A DNA stretch of 60,000 nucleotides from Hydractinia symbiolongicarpus. Taxonomy: Eukaryota > Cnidaria > Hydrozoa > Anthoathecata > Hydractiniidae. The translations under genes were made by a program, and so were the position numbers. This document shows positions 37,367-50,000 of this stretch, one piece after another; position 1 is the first letter of the stretch; every line of letters starts with the position of its first letter. The stretch is taken from NCBI RefSeq assembly GCF_029227915.1, contig NC_079876.1, positions 11,348,001 through 11,408,000 of the forward strand, given 5' to 3'. The notes under the pieces are model-generated. The model saw only the letters and a program-made list of their open reading frames with translations, had not been told where the DNA came from and made no database searches.

Positions 37367-40300
37367 CTGTACCCCCCATGGCGTACCCAGATATTTGTAC
37401 GCCCAGAACTGTAGGGGGGTACAGAATAATTCAGGCATCCATACCTGATTTTTTCTGTACCCCCTATGGCGTTGCCAGATATTTGCACGCCCAGAACTGT
37501 AGGGGGTACAGAATAATTCAGGCATTCATACCTGATTTTTTCTGTACCCCCTATGGCATTGCCAGATATTGTACGCCTAGAACTGTAGGGGGGTACAGAA
37601 TAATTCAGGCATTAATACCTGATTTTTTCTGTACCCCCTATGGCGTTGCCAGATATTTATACGCCCAAAACAGTAGGGGGGTACAGGATAATTCAGGCAT
37701 CCATACCTGATTTTTTCTGTACCCTTCATGGCGTTGCCAGATATTTGCACGCCCAGAACTGAAGGGGGGGTACAGAATAATTCAGGCATTCATACATGAT
37801 TTTTTCTGTACCCCCTGTGGCGTTGCCAGATATTGTACGCCTAGAACTGTAGGGGGGTACAGAATAATTCTGGCATCCATACCTGATTTTTTCTGTACCC
37901 CCCATGGCGTACCCAGATATTTGTACGCCCAGAACTGTAGGGGGGGACAGAATAATTCAGGCATCCATACGTGATTTCTTTTGTACCCCCTTTCCCGTTG
38001 CCAGATACTTCTACGCCAAGAACTGCAAGGGGGTACAGAATAATTCAGGCATTCATACCTGATTTTTTCTGTACCCCCTGTGGCGTTGCCAGATATTGTA
38101 CGCCTAGAACTGTAGGGGGGTACAGAATAATTCAGGCATCCATACCTGATTTTTTCTGTACCCCCCATGGCGTACCCAGATATTTGTACGCCCAGAACTG
38201 TAGGGGGGTACAGAATAATTCAGGCATCCATGCGTGATTTTTTCTGTACCCCCTATGGCGTTGCCAGATATTTGCACGCCCAGAACTGTAGGAGGTACAG
38301 AATAATTCAGGCATTCATACCTGATTTTTTCTGTACCCCCTGTGGCGTTGCCGGATATTGTACGCCTAGAACTGTAGGGGGGTACAGAATAATTCAGGCT
38401 TCCATACCTGATTTTTTCTGTACCCCCCATGGCGTACCCAGATATTTGTACGCCCTGAACTGTAGGGGGTACAGAATAATTCAGGCATCCATACGTGATT
38501 TTTTCTGTACGCCCTATGGCGTTGCCAGATATTTGCACGCCCAGAACTGTAGGGGGTACAGAATAATTCAGGCATTCATACCTGATTTTTTCTGTACCCC
38601 CTATGGCGTTGCCAGATATTGTACGCCTAGAACTGTAGGGGGGTACAGAATAATTCAGGCATTAATACCTGATTTTTTTTGTACCCCCTATGACGTTGCC
38701 AGACATTTATACGCCCAAAACTGTAGGGGGGTACAGAATAATTCAGGCATCCATACCTGATTTTTTCTGTACCCTCTATGGCGTTGCCAGATATTTGCAC
38801 GCCCAGAACTGTAGGGGGGTACAGAATAATACAGACATTCATACCTGATTTTTTCTGTACACCCTATCGCGTTGCCAGATATTTGCACGCCCAGAACTGT
38901 ATGGGGTACAGAATAATTCAGGCATTCATACCTGATTTTTTCTGTACCCCTATGGCGTTGCCGGATAGTGTACGCCTAGAACTGTAGGCGGATACAGAAT
39001 AATTCAGGCATTAATACCTGACTTTTTTTGTACCCCCTATGGCGTTACCAGATATTTGTACGCCCAGAATTGTAGGTGGGTACAGAATAATTCAGGCATC
39101 CATACCTGATTATTTCTGTACCCCTTATGACGTTACCAGATGTTTGTACGCCCAGCACTGTAGGGGGTACAGAATAATTCAGGCATTCATACGTGATTTT
39201 TTTTGTGCCCCCTATGGCGTTGCCAGATGTTTGTACGACCACCACTGAGGGGGTACAGAATAATTCAGGCATTCATACGTGATTTCTTCTGTACCCCCTT
39301 TGCCGTTGCCAGATACTTCTACGCCCAGAACTGTAAGGAGGTACAGAATAATTCAGGCATCAATACCTGATTTTTTCTGTACCCCCATGGTGTACCCAGA
39401 TATTTGTACGCCCAGAACTGTAGGGGGGTACAGAATAATTCAAGCATCCATACCTGATTTTTTTTGTACCCCCTATGACGTTGCCAGATATTTGCACGCC
39501 CAGAACTGTAGTGGGTACAGAATAATTCAGGCATTCATACCTGATTTTTTCTGTAATCCCTATGGCGTTGCCAGATATTGTACGCCTAGAACTGTAGGGG
39601 GGTACAGAATAATACAGGCATTAATACCTGATTTTTTCTGTACCCTCTATGGCGTTGCCAGATATTTGCACGCCAAGAACTGTAGGGGGGTACAGAATAA
39701 TTCAGGCATTCATACCTGATTTTTTCTGTACCCCCTGTGGCGTTGCCAGATATTGTACGCCTAGAACTGTAGGGGGGTACAGAATAATTCAGGCATCCAT
39801 ACCTGAATTTTTCTGTACCCCCCATGGCGTACCCACATATTTGTACGCCCAGAACTGTAGGGGGATACAGAATAATTCAGGCATCCATACGTGATTTTTT
39901 CTGTACCCCCTATGGCGTTGCCAGATATTTGCACGCCCAGAACTGTAGGGGGTACAGAATAATTCAGGCATACATACCTGATTTTTTCTGTACTTCCTAT
40001 GGCGTTGCCAGATATTGTACGCCTAGAACTGTAAGGGGGTACAGAATAATTCAGGCATTAATACCTGATTTTTTCTGTACCCTCTATGGCGTTGCCAGAT
40101 ATTTGCACGCCCAGAACTGTAGGGGGTACAGAATAATTCAGGCATTCATACCTGATTTTTTCTGTAACCCCTGTGGCGTTGCCAGATATTGTACGCCTAG
40201 AACTGTAGGGGGGTACAGAATAATTCCGGCATCCATACCTGATTTTTTCTGTACCCCCCATGGCGTACCCAGATATTTGTACGCCCTGAACTGTAGGGGT

Positions 40301-43300
40301 TACAGAATAATTCAGGCATCCATACCTGATTTTCTCAGTACCCCCTTCGCCGTTGCCAGATACTTCTACGCCAAGAACTGTAAGGGTGTACAGAATAATT
40401 CAGGCATCCATACCTGATTTTTTCTGTAGCCCCCATGGCGTACCCGGATATTTGTACGCCCAGAACTGTGGGGGTGTACAGAATAATTCAGGCATCCATA
40501 CCTGATTTTTTCTGTAGCCCCCATGGCGTACCCGGATATTTGTACGCCCAGAACTCTGGGGGGGGGTACAGAATATTTCAGGCATCCATACCTGATTTTT
40601 TCTGTACCCCCTATGGCGTTGCCAGATATTTGCACGCCCAGAACTGTAGGGGGTACAGAATAATTCAGGCATTCATACCTGATTTTTTCTGTACCCCCTA
40701 TGGCGTTCCCAGATATTGTACGCCTAGAACTGTAGGGGGGTACAGAATAATTCAGGCATTCATACCTGATTTTTTCTGTACCCCCTATGGCGTTGCCGGA
40801 TAGTGTACGCCTAGAACTGTAGGGGTGTACAGAATAATTCAGGCATCCATATCTGATTTTTTCTGTAGCCCCCATGGCGTACCCGGATATTTGTACGCCC
40901 AGAACTGTGGGGGGTGCAGAATATTTCAGGCATCCATACCTGATTTTTTCTGTACCCCCTATGGCGTTGCCAGATATTTGCACGCCCAGAACTGTAGGGG
41001 GTACAGAATAATTAAGGCATTCATACCTGATTTTTTCTGTAACCCCTATGGCGTTGCCAGATATTGTACGCCTAGAACTGTAGGGGGGTACAGAATAATT
41101 CAGGCATTAATACCTCATTTTTTCTGTACCCCCTATGACGTTGCCAGACATTTATACGCCCAAAACTGTAGGAGGGTACAGAATAATTCAGGCATCCATA
41201 ACTGATTTTTTCTGAACCCTCTATGGCGTTGCCAGATATTTGCACGCCCAGAACTGTAGGGGGGTACAGAATAATTCAGGCATCCATACCTGATTTTTTC
41301 TGTACCCCCCATGGCGTACCCAGATATTTGTACGCCCAGAACTGTAGGGGGTACAGAATAATTCAGGCATTCATACGTGTTTCTTCTGTACCCTCTTTGC
41401 CGTTGCCAGATACTTCTACGCCCAGAACTGTAAGGGGGTACAGAATAATTCAGGCATCCATACCTGATTTTTTCTGTACCCCCCATGGCGTACCCAGATA
41501 TTTGTACGCCCAGAACTGTAGGGGGGTACAGAATAATTCAGGCATCCATACCTGATTTTTTCTGTACCCCCTATGGCGTTGCCAGATATTTGCACGCCCA
41601 GAACTGTAGGGGGTACAGAATAATTCAGGCATTCATACCTGATTTTTGCTGTACCCCCTATGGCGTTGCCAGATATTGTACGCCTAGAACTGTAGGGGGG
41701 TAAAGAATAATTCAGGCATTAATACCTGATTTTTTCTGTACCCCCTATGGCGTTGCCAGATATTTATACGCCCAAAACAGTAGGGGGGTACAGGATAATT
41801 CAGGCATCCATACCTGATTTTTTCTGTACCCTCCATGGCGTTGCCAGATATTTGCACGCCCAGAACTGTAGGGGGGTACAGAATAATTCAGGCATTCATA
41901 CCTGATTTTTTCTGTACCCCCTGTGGCGTTGCCAGATATTGTACGCCTAGAACTGTAGGGGGGTACAGAATAATTCAGGCATCCATACCTGATTTTTTCT
42001 GTACCCCCCATGGCGTACCCAGATATTTGTACGCCCAGAACTGTAGGGGGGGTACAGAATAATTCAGGCATCCATACGTGATTTTTTCTGTACCCCCTAT
42101 GGCGTTGCCAGATATTTGCACGCCCAGAACTGTAGGAGGTACAGAATAATTCAGGCATTCATACCTGATTTTTTCTGTACCCCCTGTGGGGTTGCCAGAT
42201 ATTGTACGCCTAGAACTGTAGGGGGGTACAGAATAATTCAGGCTTCCATACTTGATTTTTTCTGTACCCCCCATGGCGTACCCAGATATTTGTACGCCCT
42301 GAACTGTAGGGGGGTACATAATAATTCAGGCATCCATACGTGATTTTTTCTGTACGCCCTATGGCGTTGCCAGATATTTGCACGCCCAGAACTGTAGGGG
42401 GTACAGAATAATTCAGGCATTCATACCTCATTTTTTCTGTACCCCCTATGGCGTTGCCAGATATTGTACGCCTAGAACTGTAGGGGGGTACAGAATAATT
42501 CAGGCATTAATACCTGATTTTTTCTTTACCCCCTATGACGTTGCCAGACATTTATACGCCCAAAACTGTAGGGGGGTACAGAATAATTCAGGCATCCATA
42601 CCTGATTTTTTCTGTACCCTCTATGGCGTTGCCAGATATTTGCACGCCCAGAACTGTAGGGGGGTACAGAATAATTCAGGCATTCATACCTGATTTTTTC
42701 TGTACACCCTATCGCGTTGCCAGATATTTGCACGCCCAGAACTGTAGGGGGTACAGAATAATTCAGGCATTCATACCTGATTTTTTCTGTACCCCTATGC
42801 CGTTGCCGGATAGTGTACGCCTAGAACTGTAGGGGGATACAGAATAATTCAGGCATTAATACCTGACTTTTTTTGTACCCCCTATGGCGTTACCAGATAT
42901 TTGTACGCCCAGAATTGTAGGTGGGTACAGAATAATTCAGGCATCCATACCTGATTATTTCTGTACCCCTTATGACGTTACCAGATGTTTGTACGCCCAG
43001 CACTGTAGGGGCTACAGAATAATTCAGGCATTCATACGTGATTTTTTTTGTGCCCCCTATGGCGTTGCCAGATGTTTGTACGACCAGCACTGAGGGGGTA
43101 CAGAATAATTCAGGCATTCATACGTAATTTCTTCTGTACCCCCTTTGCCGTTGACAGATACTTCTACGCCCAGAACTGTAAGGAGGTACAGAATAATTCA
43201 GGCATCCATACCTGATTTTTTCTGTACCCCCATGGTGTACCCAGATATTTGTACGCCCAGAACTGTAGGGGGGTACAGAATAATTCAGGCATCCATACCT

Positions 43301-45865
43301 GATTTTTTTTGTACCCCCTATGACGTTGCCAGATATTTGCACGCCCAGAACTGTAGGGGGTACAGAATAATTCAGGCATTCATACGTGATTTTTTCTGTA
43401 CCCCCTATGGCGTTGCCAGATATTTATACGCCCAAAACAGTAGGGGGGTACAGGATAATTCAGGCATCCATACCTGATTTTTTCTGTACCCTCTATGGCG
43501 TTGCCAGATATTTGCACGCCAAGAACTGTAGGGGGGTACAGAATAATTCAGGCATTCATACCTGATTTTTTCTGTACCCCCTGTGGCGTTGCCAGATATT
43601 GTACGCCTAGAACTGTAGGGGGGTACAGAATAATTCAGGCATCCATACCTGATTTTTTCTGTACCCCCCATGGCGTACCCACATATTTGTACGCCCAGAA
43701 CTGTAGGGGGATACAGAATAATTCAGGCATCCATACGTGATTTTTTCTGTACCCCCTATGGCGTTGCCAGATATTTGCACGCCCAGAACTGTAGGGGGTA
43801 CAGAATAATTCAGGCATACATACCTGATTTTTTCTGTACTTCCTATGGCGTTGCCAGATATTGTACGCCTAGAACTGTAGGGGGGTACAGAATAATTCAG
43901 GCATTAATACCTGATTTTTTCTGTACCCTCTATGGCGTTGCCAGATATTTGCACGCCCAGAACTGTAGGGGGTACAGAATAATTCAGGCATTCATACCTG
44001 ATTTTTTCTGTACCCCCTGTGGCGTTGCCAGATATTGTACGCCTAGAACTGTAGGGGGGTACAGAATAATTCCGGCATCCATACCTGATTTTTTCTGTAC
44101 CCCCCATGGCGTACCCAGATATTTGTACGCCCAGAACTGTAGGGGTTACAGAATAATTCAGGCATCCATACCTGATTTTTTCTGTACCCCCTTCGCCGTT
44201 GCCAGATACTTCTACGCCAAGAACTGTAAGGGTGTACAGAATAATTCAGGCATCCATACCTGATTTTTTCTGTAGCCCCCATGGCGTACCCGGATATTTG
44301 TACGCCCAGAACTGTGGAGGTGTACAGAATAATTCAGGCATCCATACCTGATTTTTTCTGTAGCCCCCATGGCGTACCCGGATATTTGGACGCCCAGAAC
44401 TGTGGGGGGGGTACAGAATATTTCAGGCATCCATACCTGATTTTTTCTGTACCCCCTATGGCGTTGCCAGATATTTGCACGCCCAGAACTGTAGGGGGTA
44501 CAGAATAATTCAGGCATTCATACCTGATTTTTTCTGTACCCCCTATGGCGTTCCCAGATATTGTACGCCTAGAACTGTAGGGGGGTACAGAATAATTCAG
44601 GCATTCATACCTGATTTTTTCTGTACCCCCTATGGCGTTGCCGGATAGTGTACGCCTAGAACTGTAGGGGTGTACAGAATAATTCAGGCATCCATACCTG
44701 ATTTTTTCTGTAGCCCCCATGGCGTACCCGGATATTTGTACGCCCAGAACTGTGGGGGGGTACAGAATATTTCAGGCATCCATACCTGATTTTTTCTGTA
44801 CCCCCTCTGGCGTTGCCAGATATTTGCACGCCCAGAACTGTAGGGGGTACAGAATAATTCAGGCATTCATACCTGATTTTTTCTGTAACCCCTATGGCGT
44901 TGCCAGATATTGTACGCCTAGAACTGTAGGGGGGTACAGAATAATTCAGGCATTAATACCTGATTTTTTCTGTACCCCCTATGACGTTGCCAGACATTTA
45001 TACGCCCAAAACTGTAGGGGGGTACAGAATAATTCAGGCATCCATACCTGATTTTTTCTGAACCCTCTATGGCGTTGCCAGATATTTGCACGCCCAGAAC
45101 TGTAGGGGGGTACAGAATAATTCAGGCATCCATACCTGATTTTTTCTGTACCCCCCATGGCGTACCCAGATATTTGTACGCCCAGAACTGTAGGGGGTAC
45201 AGAATAATTCAGGCATTCATACGTGATTTCTTCTGTACCCCCTTTGCCGTTGCCAGATACTTCTACGCCCAGAACTGTAAGGGGGTACAGAATAATTCAG
45301 GCATCCATACCTGATTTTTTCTGTACCCCCCATGGCGTACCCAGATATTTGTACGCCCAGAACTGTAGGGGGGTACAGAATAATTCAGGCATCCATACCT
45401 GATTTTTTCTGTACCCCCTATGGCGTTGCCAGATATTTGCACGCCCAGAACTGTAGGGGGTACAGAATAATTCAGGCATTCATACCTGATTTTTTCTGTA
45501 CCCCCTATGGCGTTGCCAGATATTGTACGCCTAGAACTGTAGGGGGGTAAAGAATAATTCAGGCATTAATACCTGATTTTTTCTGTACCCCCTATGGCGT
45601 TGCCAGATATTTATACGCCCAAAACAGTAGGGGGGTACAGGATAATTCAGGCATCCATACCTGATTTTTTCTGTACCCTCCATGGCGTTGCCAGATATTT
45701 GCACGCCCAGAACTGTAGGGGGGTACAGAATAATTCAGGCATTCATACCTGATTTTTCTGTACCCCCTATGGCGTTGCCAGATATTGTACGCCTTTAACT
45801 GTAGGGGGGTACAGAATAATTCAGGCATCCGTACCTGATTTTTTCTGTACCCCCTATGGCGTTCC

Positions 45866-46708
45866 CTGCAAACCAGACGCGCTTCGTAACTTCGATCGAT
45901 TTTGATACGCTGGTGTTTTCTATTTTCTGAAAATAATACGCATGCACATTAACGACTTGCCTTCCAGAACATGCTAACGATGTTATAGCTCCCAATCCCC
46001 TCTTTTCACCAAATGTGAACGACTAAGGCGAAGTGCACAGTCTATGAGTAGGCTAGAGTGTGCTGTGATATTTGATAGTCGTTTTTTTCATGGTGATCAA
46101 CATAGTACTTCTGGTCGCATTTCCAACCTCGTTTCTAGAGCTTCTTCTTCTTCTTTTTGACCTACTGGGGACGGTTCAGGTTCCGTCCCGATGTTAAGAC
46201 CTAACAAGGCCAGGGGGGACGATTATGGCCGCGTTTTTTTATCCATATCCAGCCGTCATTCTTAAAATTACTCTTGATTTGATCCATTTTATCGTACGTA
46301 CGTTCATAAAATAATGTTCACCCTAAATGCAAAACAGTATTTATGTATCATGAATGCTTTATATGCATTACATAATGAATTTTATATTATATGGCGCACG
46401 ATCTTGACGCAGCGAATTGCGTACGTATGACCATTAGATTTCTCCTGCAGCGCAGATGTTAAAGACGCTGTCTTCTTCTTGTTCTTATTTATTCTTTTTG
46501 TGCGGAAAATATAAAAACACACATTTGATATGGCTATTCAAACGTTTGAAGTTAAGTGATTGTATCTTACAATAAGATATGAAGAAAAGGAACACCATTA
46601 GATCAACAGGAAAGTCTGACACATACACATATTCCGCTGTATTTTAAAGAACATTTTCGTCATAAAACAGTCATAAAATACAATCTCTATAAAAAAAACT
46701 TGATAATG
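45866..46708. other. Unique AT-rich spacer between satellite and gene
   Basis: No convincing coding exon, and no satellite monomer continues here. It contains a short hairpin-forming segment at about 46169-46191 (GGGACGG, loop, CCGTCCC) followed by CCAGGGGGGACGATTATGGCC, which looks like a fragment of another repeat. An AATAAA on the minus strand lies at 46488-46493, 215 bp past the stop codon of the neighbouring minus-strand gene. Confidence 0.6.
46488..46493 (-). promoter_or_regulatory. Candidate polyadenylation signal AATAAA
   Basis: TTTATT on the plus strand gives AATAAA on the minus strand, downstream of the stop codon ending at 46709. Such hexamers are common by chance in AT-rich DNA, so this is only a candidate. 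Confidence 0.35.
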
Positions 46709-47032
46709 CTAAAAATTCTTGTTTTTCCTTAAATCCACCCCGTTTTGTTTAAATATATCTAGGTTTTCTTTTGAGATGAAGACGTTCATCGGATTTAATA
46801 TATTATGTGCTTCAAATCCTCTGCCCAAACACTTTTGATCTATGTGGTAGTGCACATTTGTTTTCTTGCGTTTCCCGTGTGGTGCCTTTTCTCCTCTTAA
46901 TAATCTCAATTCTGTTGTCATGACACACACATCTGTGCCTGTGAAATCTCCGCCACACCCGGCACATTTCCTCATGTAATTGTTTTTCCTTTTTATAACG
47001 AAGCAGCCCTCATCAACTTCATTTACGTTCTT
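46709..47032 (-). CDS. Ginger-like gene terminal exon: Cys/His-rich module
   Basis: Acceptor CACCTTTAG at 47033-47041, phase 0, then 107 codons and a stop. Key pattern: RKCAGCGG (CxxC), DVCVMTTELRLLRG, a basic KAPHGKRKK stretch, NVHYHIDQKCL (H…C), and a hydrophobic tail ending near DLRKNKNF. The CxxC…H…C layout looks like a single zinc-binding fold. I have an impression of similar C-terminal modules in uncharacterised transposon-derived proteins of cnidarians, but I cannot name a family. It might instead belong to a separate short gene, though phase and spacing favour the present gene. Confidence 0.65.
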   Translation of the reverse strand, partial: KNVNEVDEGCFVIKRKNNYMRKCAGCGGDFTGTDVCVMTTELRLLRGEKAPHGKRKKTNVHYHIDQKCLGRGFEAHNILNPMNVFISKENLDIFKQNGVDLRKNKNF

Positions 47033-50000
47033 CTAAAGGTGTATTTATTGGGTCAAACAAGGTTATACACACATTAATTTTAACAAAAAAGCTTTGTTTC
47101 TTTGCATAAAATGTTGTATAAAATCTTGAAAAATATTTTTTTTAAATTATACGTTGTCCACTTTATACACATGGGTTCATTATAGATTTCATAGAGCTAG
47201 ACACATACCTTGACTGTACCGGTGTCTTGGTTATTCTAAAAATAATTTGTATATATAATAATAATACAGTATCATTTTTCTTCAAAGCCCCTGAAAAATG
47301 CATGTCTTAGATGTTACCACATCAATACATTAATTTAACGTTAGTTAATAAAAAGTCGTTAGTCCATTGAAACTAAACTGGGATTCACTCGTAGTTCACG
47401 TCAGCAAATTTTTTAAATCTCTATATTTTCTTAACCTTTATTGGTCTTTCACGTTTTCTTAAGTGTTTTAAGCTTTAAGTAATCAAATCCCTTAATATCA
47501 AATTTTACTGTCAAAGTGGATCTTCTAACGATTAGAATATCTTAATCAGTAATATTCCAAATAAAAGGAAAAAAGCTGCCCTAACCCTTAAGTAAGAGTT
47601 TTGATGATTACGATTTTTTAGATAATTGTATGTACTTTATGAGAATGGTTTCCTTTGTTAGGAGAATTCAACGACGACCTTCATATTGACCACAACACAA
47701 ATTAAAGAAGCATTTAAATTGACGTGCTCTGATTGCGTAACATTTTTTTTATTTGATTGTTACCTTGCTGTAAGTAACTGATATTCATCCATCAAAACTT
47801 GTTTTATTTGTAGTTCAAGTTCTCGTACAAGGGGATTATAATACGTTCATTGTAAGGTTCCCTTTAACTTTGATTTGACACGCAAGAACAAAGCAGGCAG
47901 ATGCATATCTATTTTTAGATAAACCTTACAAAAAGACGTACATTAATATCTTCGTCTTTTATGACAAGTACCTCCACTTTTTCATTTTTTTGTACAGTCC
48001 ACAACTTCTTATTAAATTCCGGAGGAGCGACTTGCAGCATATCACAATTAAATGGGAAATTACTGTACGATTTTCTTAACGACTTGTGTAAACACTGCTG
48101 ATGATACCACCTGGCTGGTAAGCAAGTATCGCAGCAAACCTATTAAATCAAACGACACGTTCAAACATAATTTTCGTTAGCAAAGGTAAAAAGATATTTA
48201 TCAGGTATTACTGCAGTTTATATTTTTATTGGTTATTAGTCGTTTTTGCCCGTCCTTTATATATCGCATTTGGTGTTTCCGTAACAGACAGACAAACGAT
48301 TAATATAGAGATTAGGCCTTATTCCGTGAAATATTCATGGGAGCTCACCTGTCGCAGAGAAGTCAGTAAAAATATATATTATTTGTTATTTGTAGCATGA
48401 ATATTTTGCGTGTTGTTCAACATGGCCTGGTTTTGACAATAAACAGACAAAATACGGCTACTATACAGAAAACTAGTCCGGCGAACCCGTGGAAACATCC
48501 ACGGGTTTGCTTATGCTTTATTTACTGCCTTTTGTGTTTCCGTAAAAATACTTTTTTCGTATGCAGACAGACCAAATAAGAGTATTAATAATATAGAAAT
48601 ATATCTCATACCCACGCATCAGTTGGTTTTCCTTGTACTTTAGGACCCTCTGCCTTTCCACATACTCGACATACGCTATTGCACCATCGTTCTTGACCTA
48701 AATATATTAAAGTCGTCAATTGCACCATCAAAAACAATTTGTAAGGTTAAAAAGAAATTCATCGTACCTCCCTCTTCAAGCAATTTTTTAACAATTTCCT
48801 CTCTGTAGGTTGTAACGCTTGATGTTGTTAAAGTTATTGGCACCTCTTGTTTTTCCAAAATAAGGCACTCTGCAAACTCAAACAAGCTATTGTTGTTACA
48901 AGTCTATTTGGACAAAGGGCTATTTTTATAAAGTGGTTTTTGAGTGATGCTTACTTTCAAACAGTATACACCACATGAAATGCTATCTTTCTGTCGTGCA
49001 TGTGGCACAATTTCCACGTTAAAGTTATCTTCTATTTGATATTTCGCCGCAAGATAAGAACTAAGAAAGTACAGAATATAAAATCGTAAAGCGGTTTTTT
49101 AACTTAAAAATATATTCTTTTGAATTCATCATTAAATTCTACTTACTTCCATTGCTGTTCAACATTTACAATTTCTTCAGGTAATTCACCGAGTGGGTTG
49201 AAGTAAATTATGGTTGAAGCAGATGGAATAACAACCTGAAAGTAAGTACCAGCTGTTAGATGTATTTTGAAAGACAAGATACATGGTATTAATAAAACGC
49301 TAATAAACAAGTAAAGGTTTTGGTACCGAAAGCGTCCAGTGGTATCCTGAACAACGACAACCAATAATTTGATCGTATTTTGTTATATCACGCTGAAATA
49401 AAGTACTGCATTTAGAAACATGATACAAACTATTTACACCACCAGTAACATGTTTTTCAAGGCGGAGAAGGGCTGGCACGAAATAGGGTCTAACATGGTT
49501 GAGCGCTAATTTTACGTAAATAGCAGTATATTTTCAGTATTACTTTCTTTTTTTAATAAAATTCAAATGTCGAAATCATAACATGTGCGATCATGCTTTT
49601 TTAGTAAACTTATTTACTAAAAAAGTAGAGTAAAAGAAAATTGTTAACGCGATATTTTTTCCCATTCACAATTTGAATGATAATGATTTGACTTGTTAGT
49701 GATTTTATTCTTATTCTTTTTGATTACTTAAATTTAAAGTACGTAAAGATGCACTTACTTGGAACACCTTTTATTTTGTATAGTTATTTGTAGACATGCA
49801 CGTGCTTTGAATAATAAAATTTTTTTATTTAGAAACTCTTATTTGGGAGATAGACTAAGATCGTAAGTTAAAGAGCTAAACTTTATGTGAGAGAGGTGTA
49901 TAATGGATCTTAGCCCTAAATTTGCCTGAACGGTAAAAACCACTCACCTGTTTCATTTTTGACGCTGGTTCATCAAAAATCAGAGACATCTCGCCTGGAG

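Larger units (their letters stand above)
25804..45865. repeat. 86-88 bp satellite array, right arm
   Basis: This is the same satellite continuing after the retrotransposon. The first bases (GTTGCCAGATATT) complete the monomer interrupted at 20949 once the 5-bp target duplication is removed. Monomer types and their order repeat those of the left arm over many kilobases. For example, 26849-29500 follows 3322-5978, 37343-40400 follows 12684-15700, and 43118-45750 follows 17934-20570. The array stops abruptly inside a monomer near 45865 (…TATGGCGTTCC), where unique sequence begins. The last full monomers include a five-T variant (CCTGATTTTTCTG) also present at about 20565, in the left-arm counterpart. 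Confidence 0.96.

Noticed and set aside
1-45865. CRISPR-like array
   Set aside because: The repeat unit includes the would-be spacers, which are also repeated; there are no unique spacers or cas genes, and the surrounding DNA is eukaryotic.
46163-46215. Possible structured RNA (GGGACGG/CCGTCCC hairpin)
   Set aside because: The stem is only seven pairs, without other conserved context; it is more likely a repeat fragment.
48955-49034. Alternative acceptor CAAATAG for the protease Cys exon
   Set aside because: It gives the wrong phase relative to the preceding exon; the acceptor TTTCTTAG giving start 49060 fits exactly and keeps the frame open.
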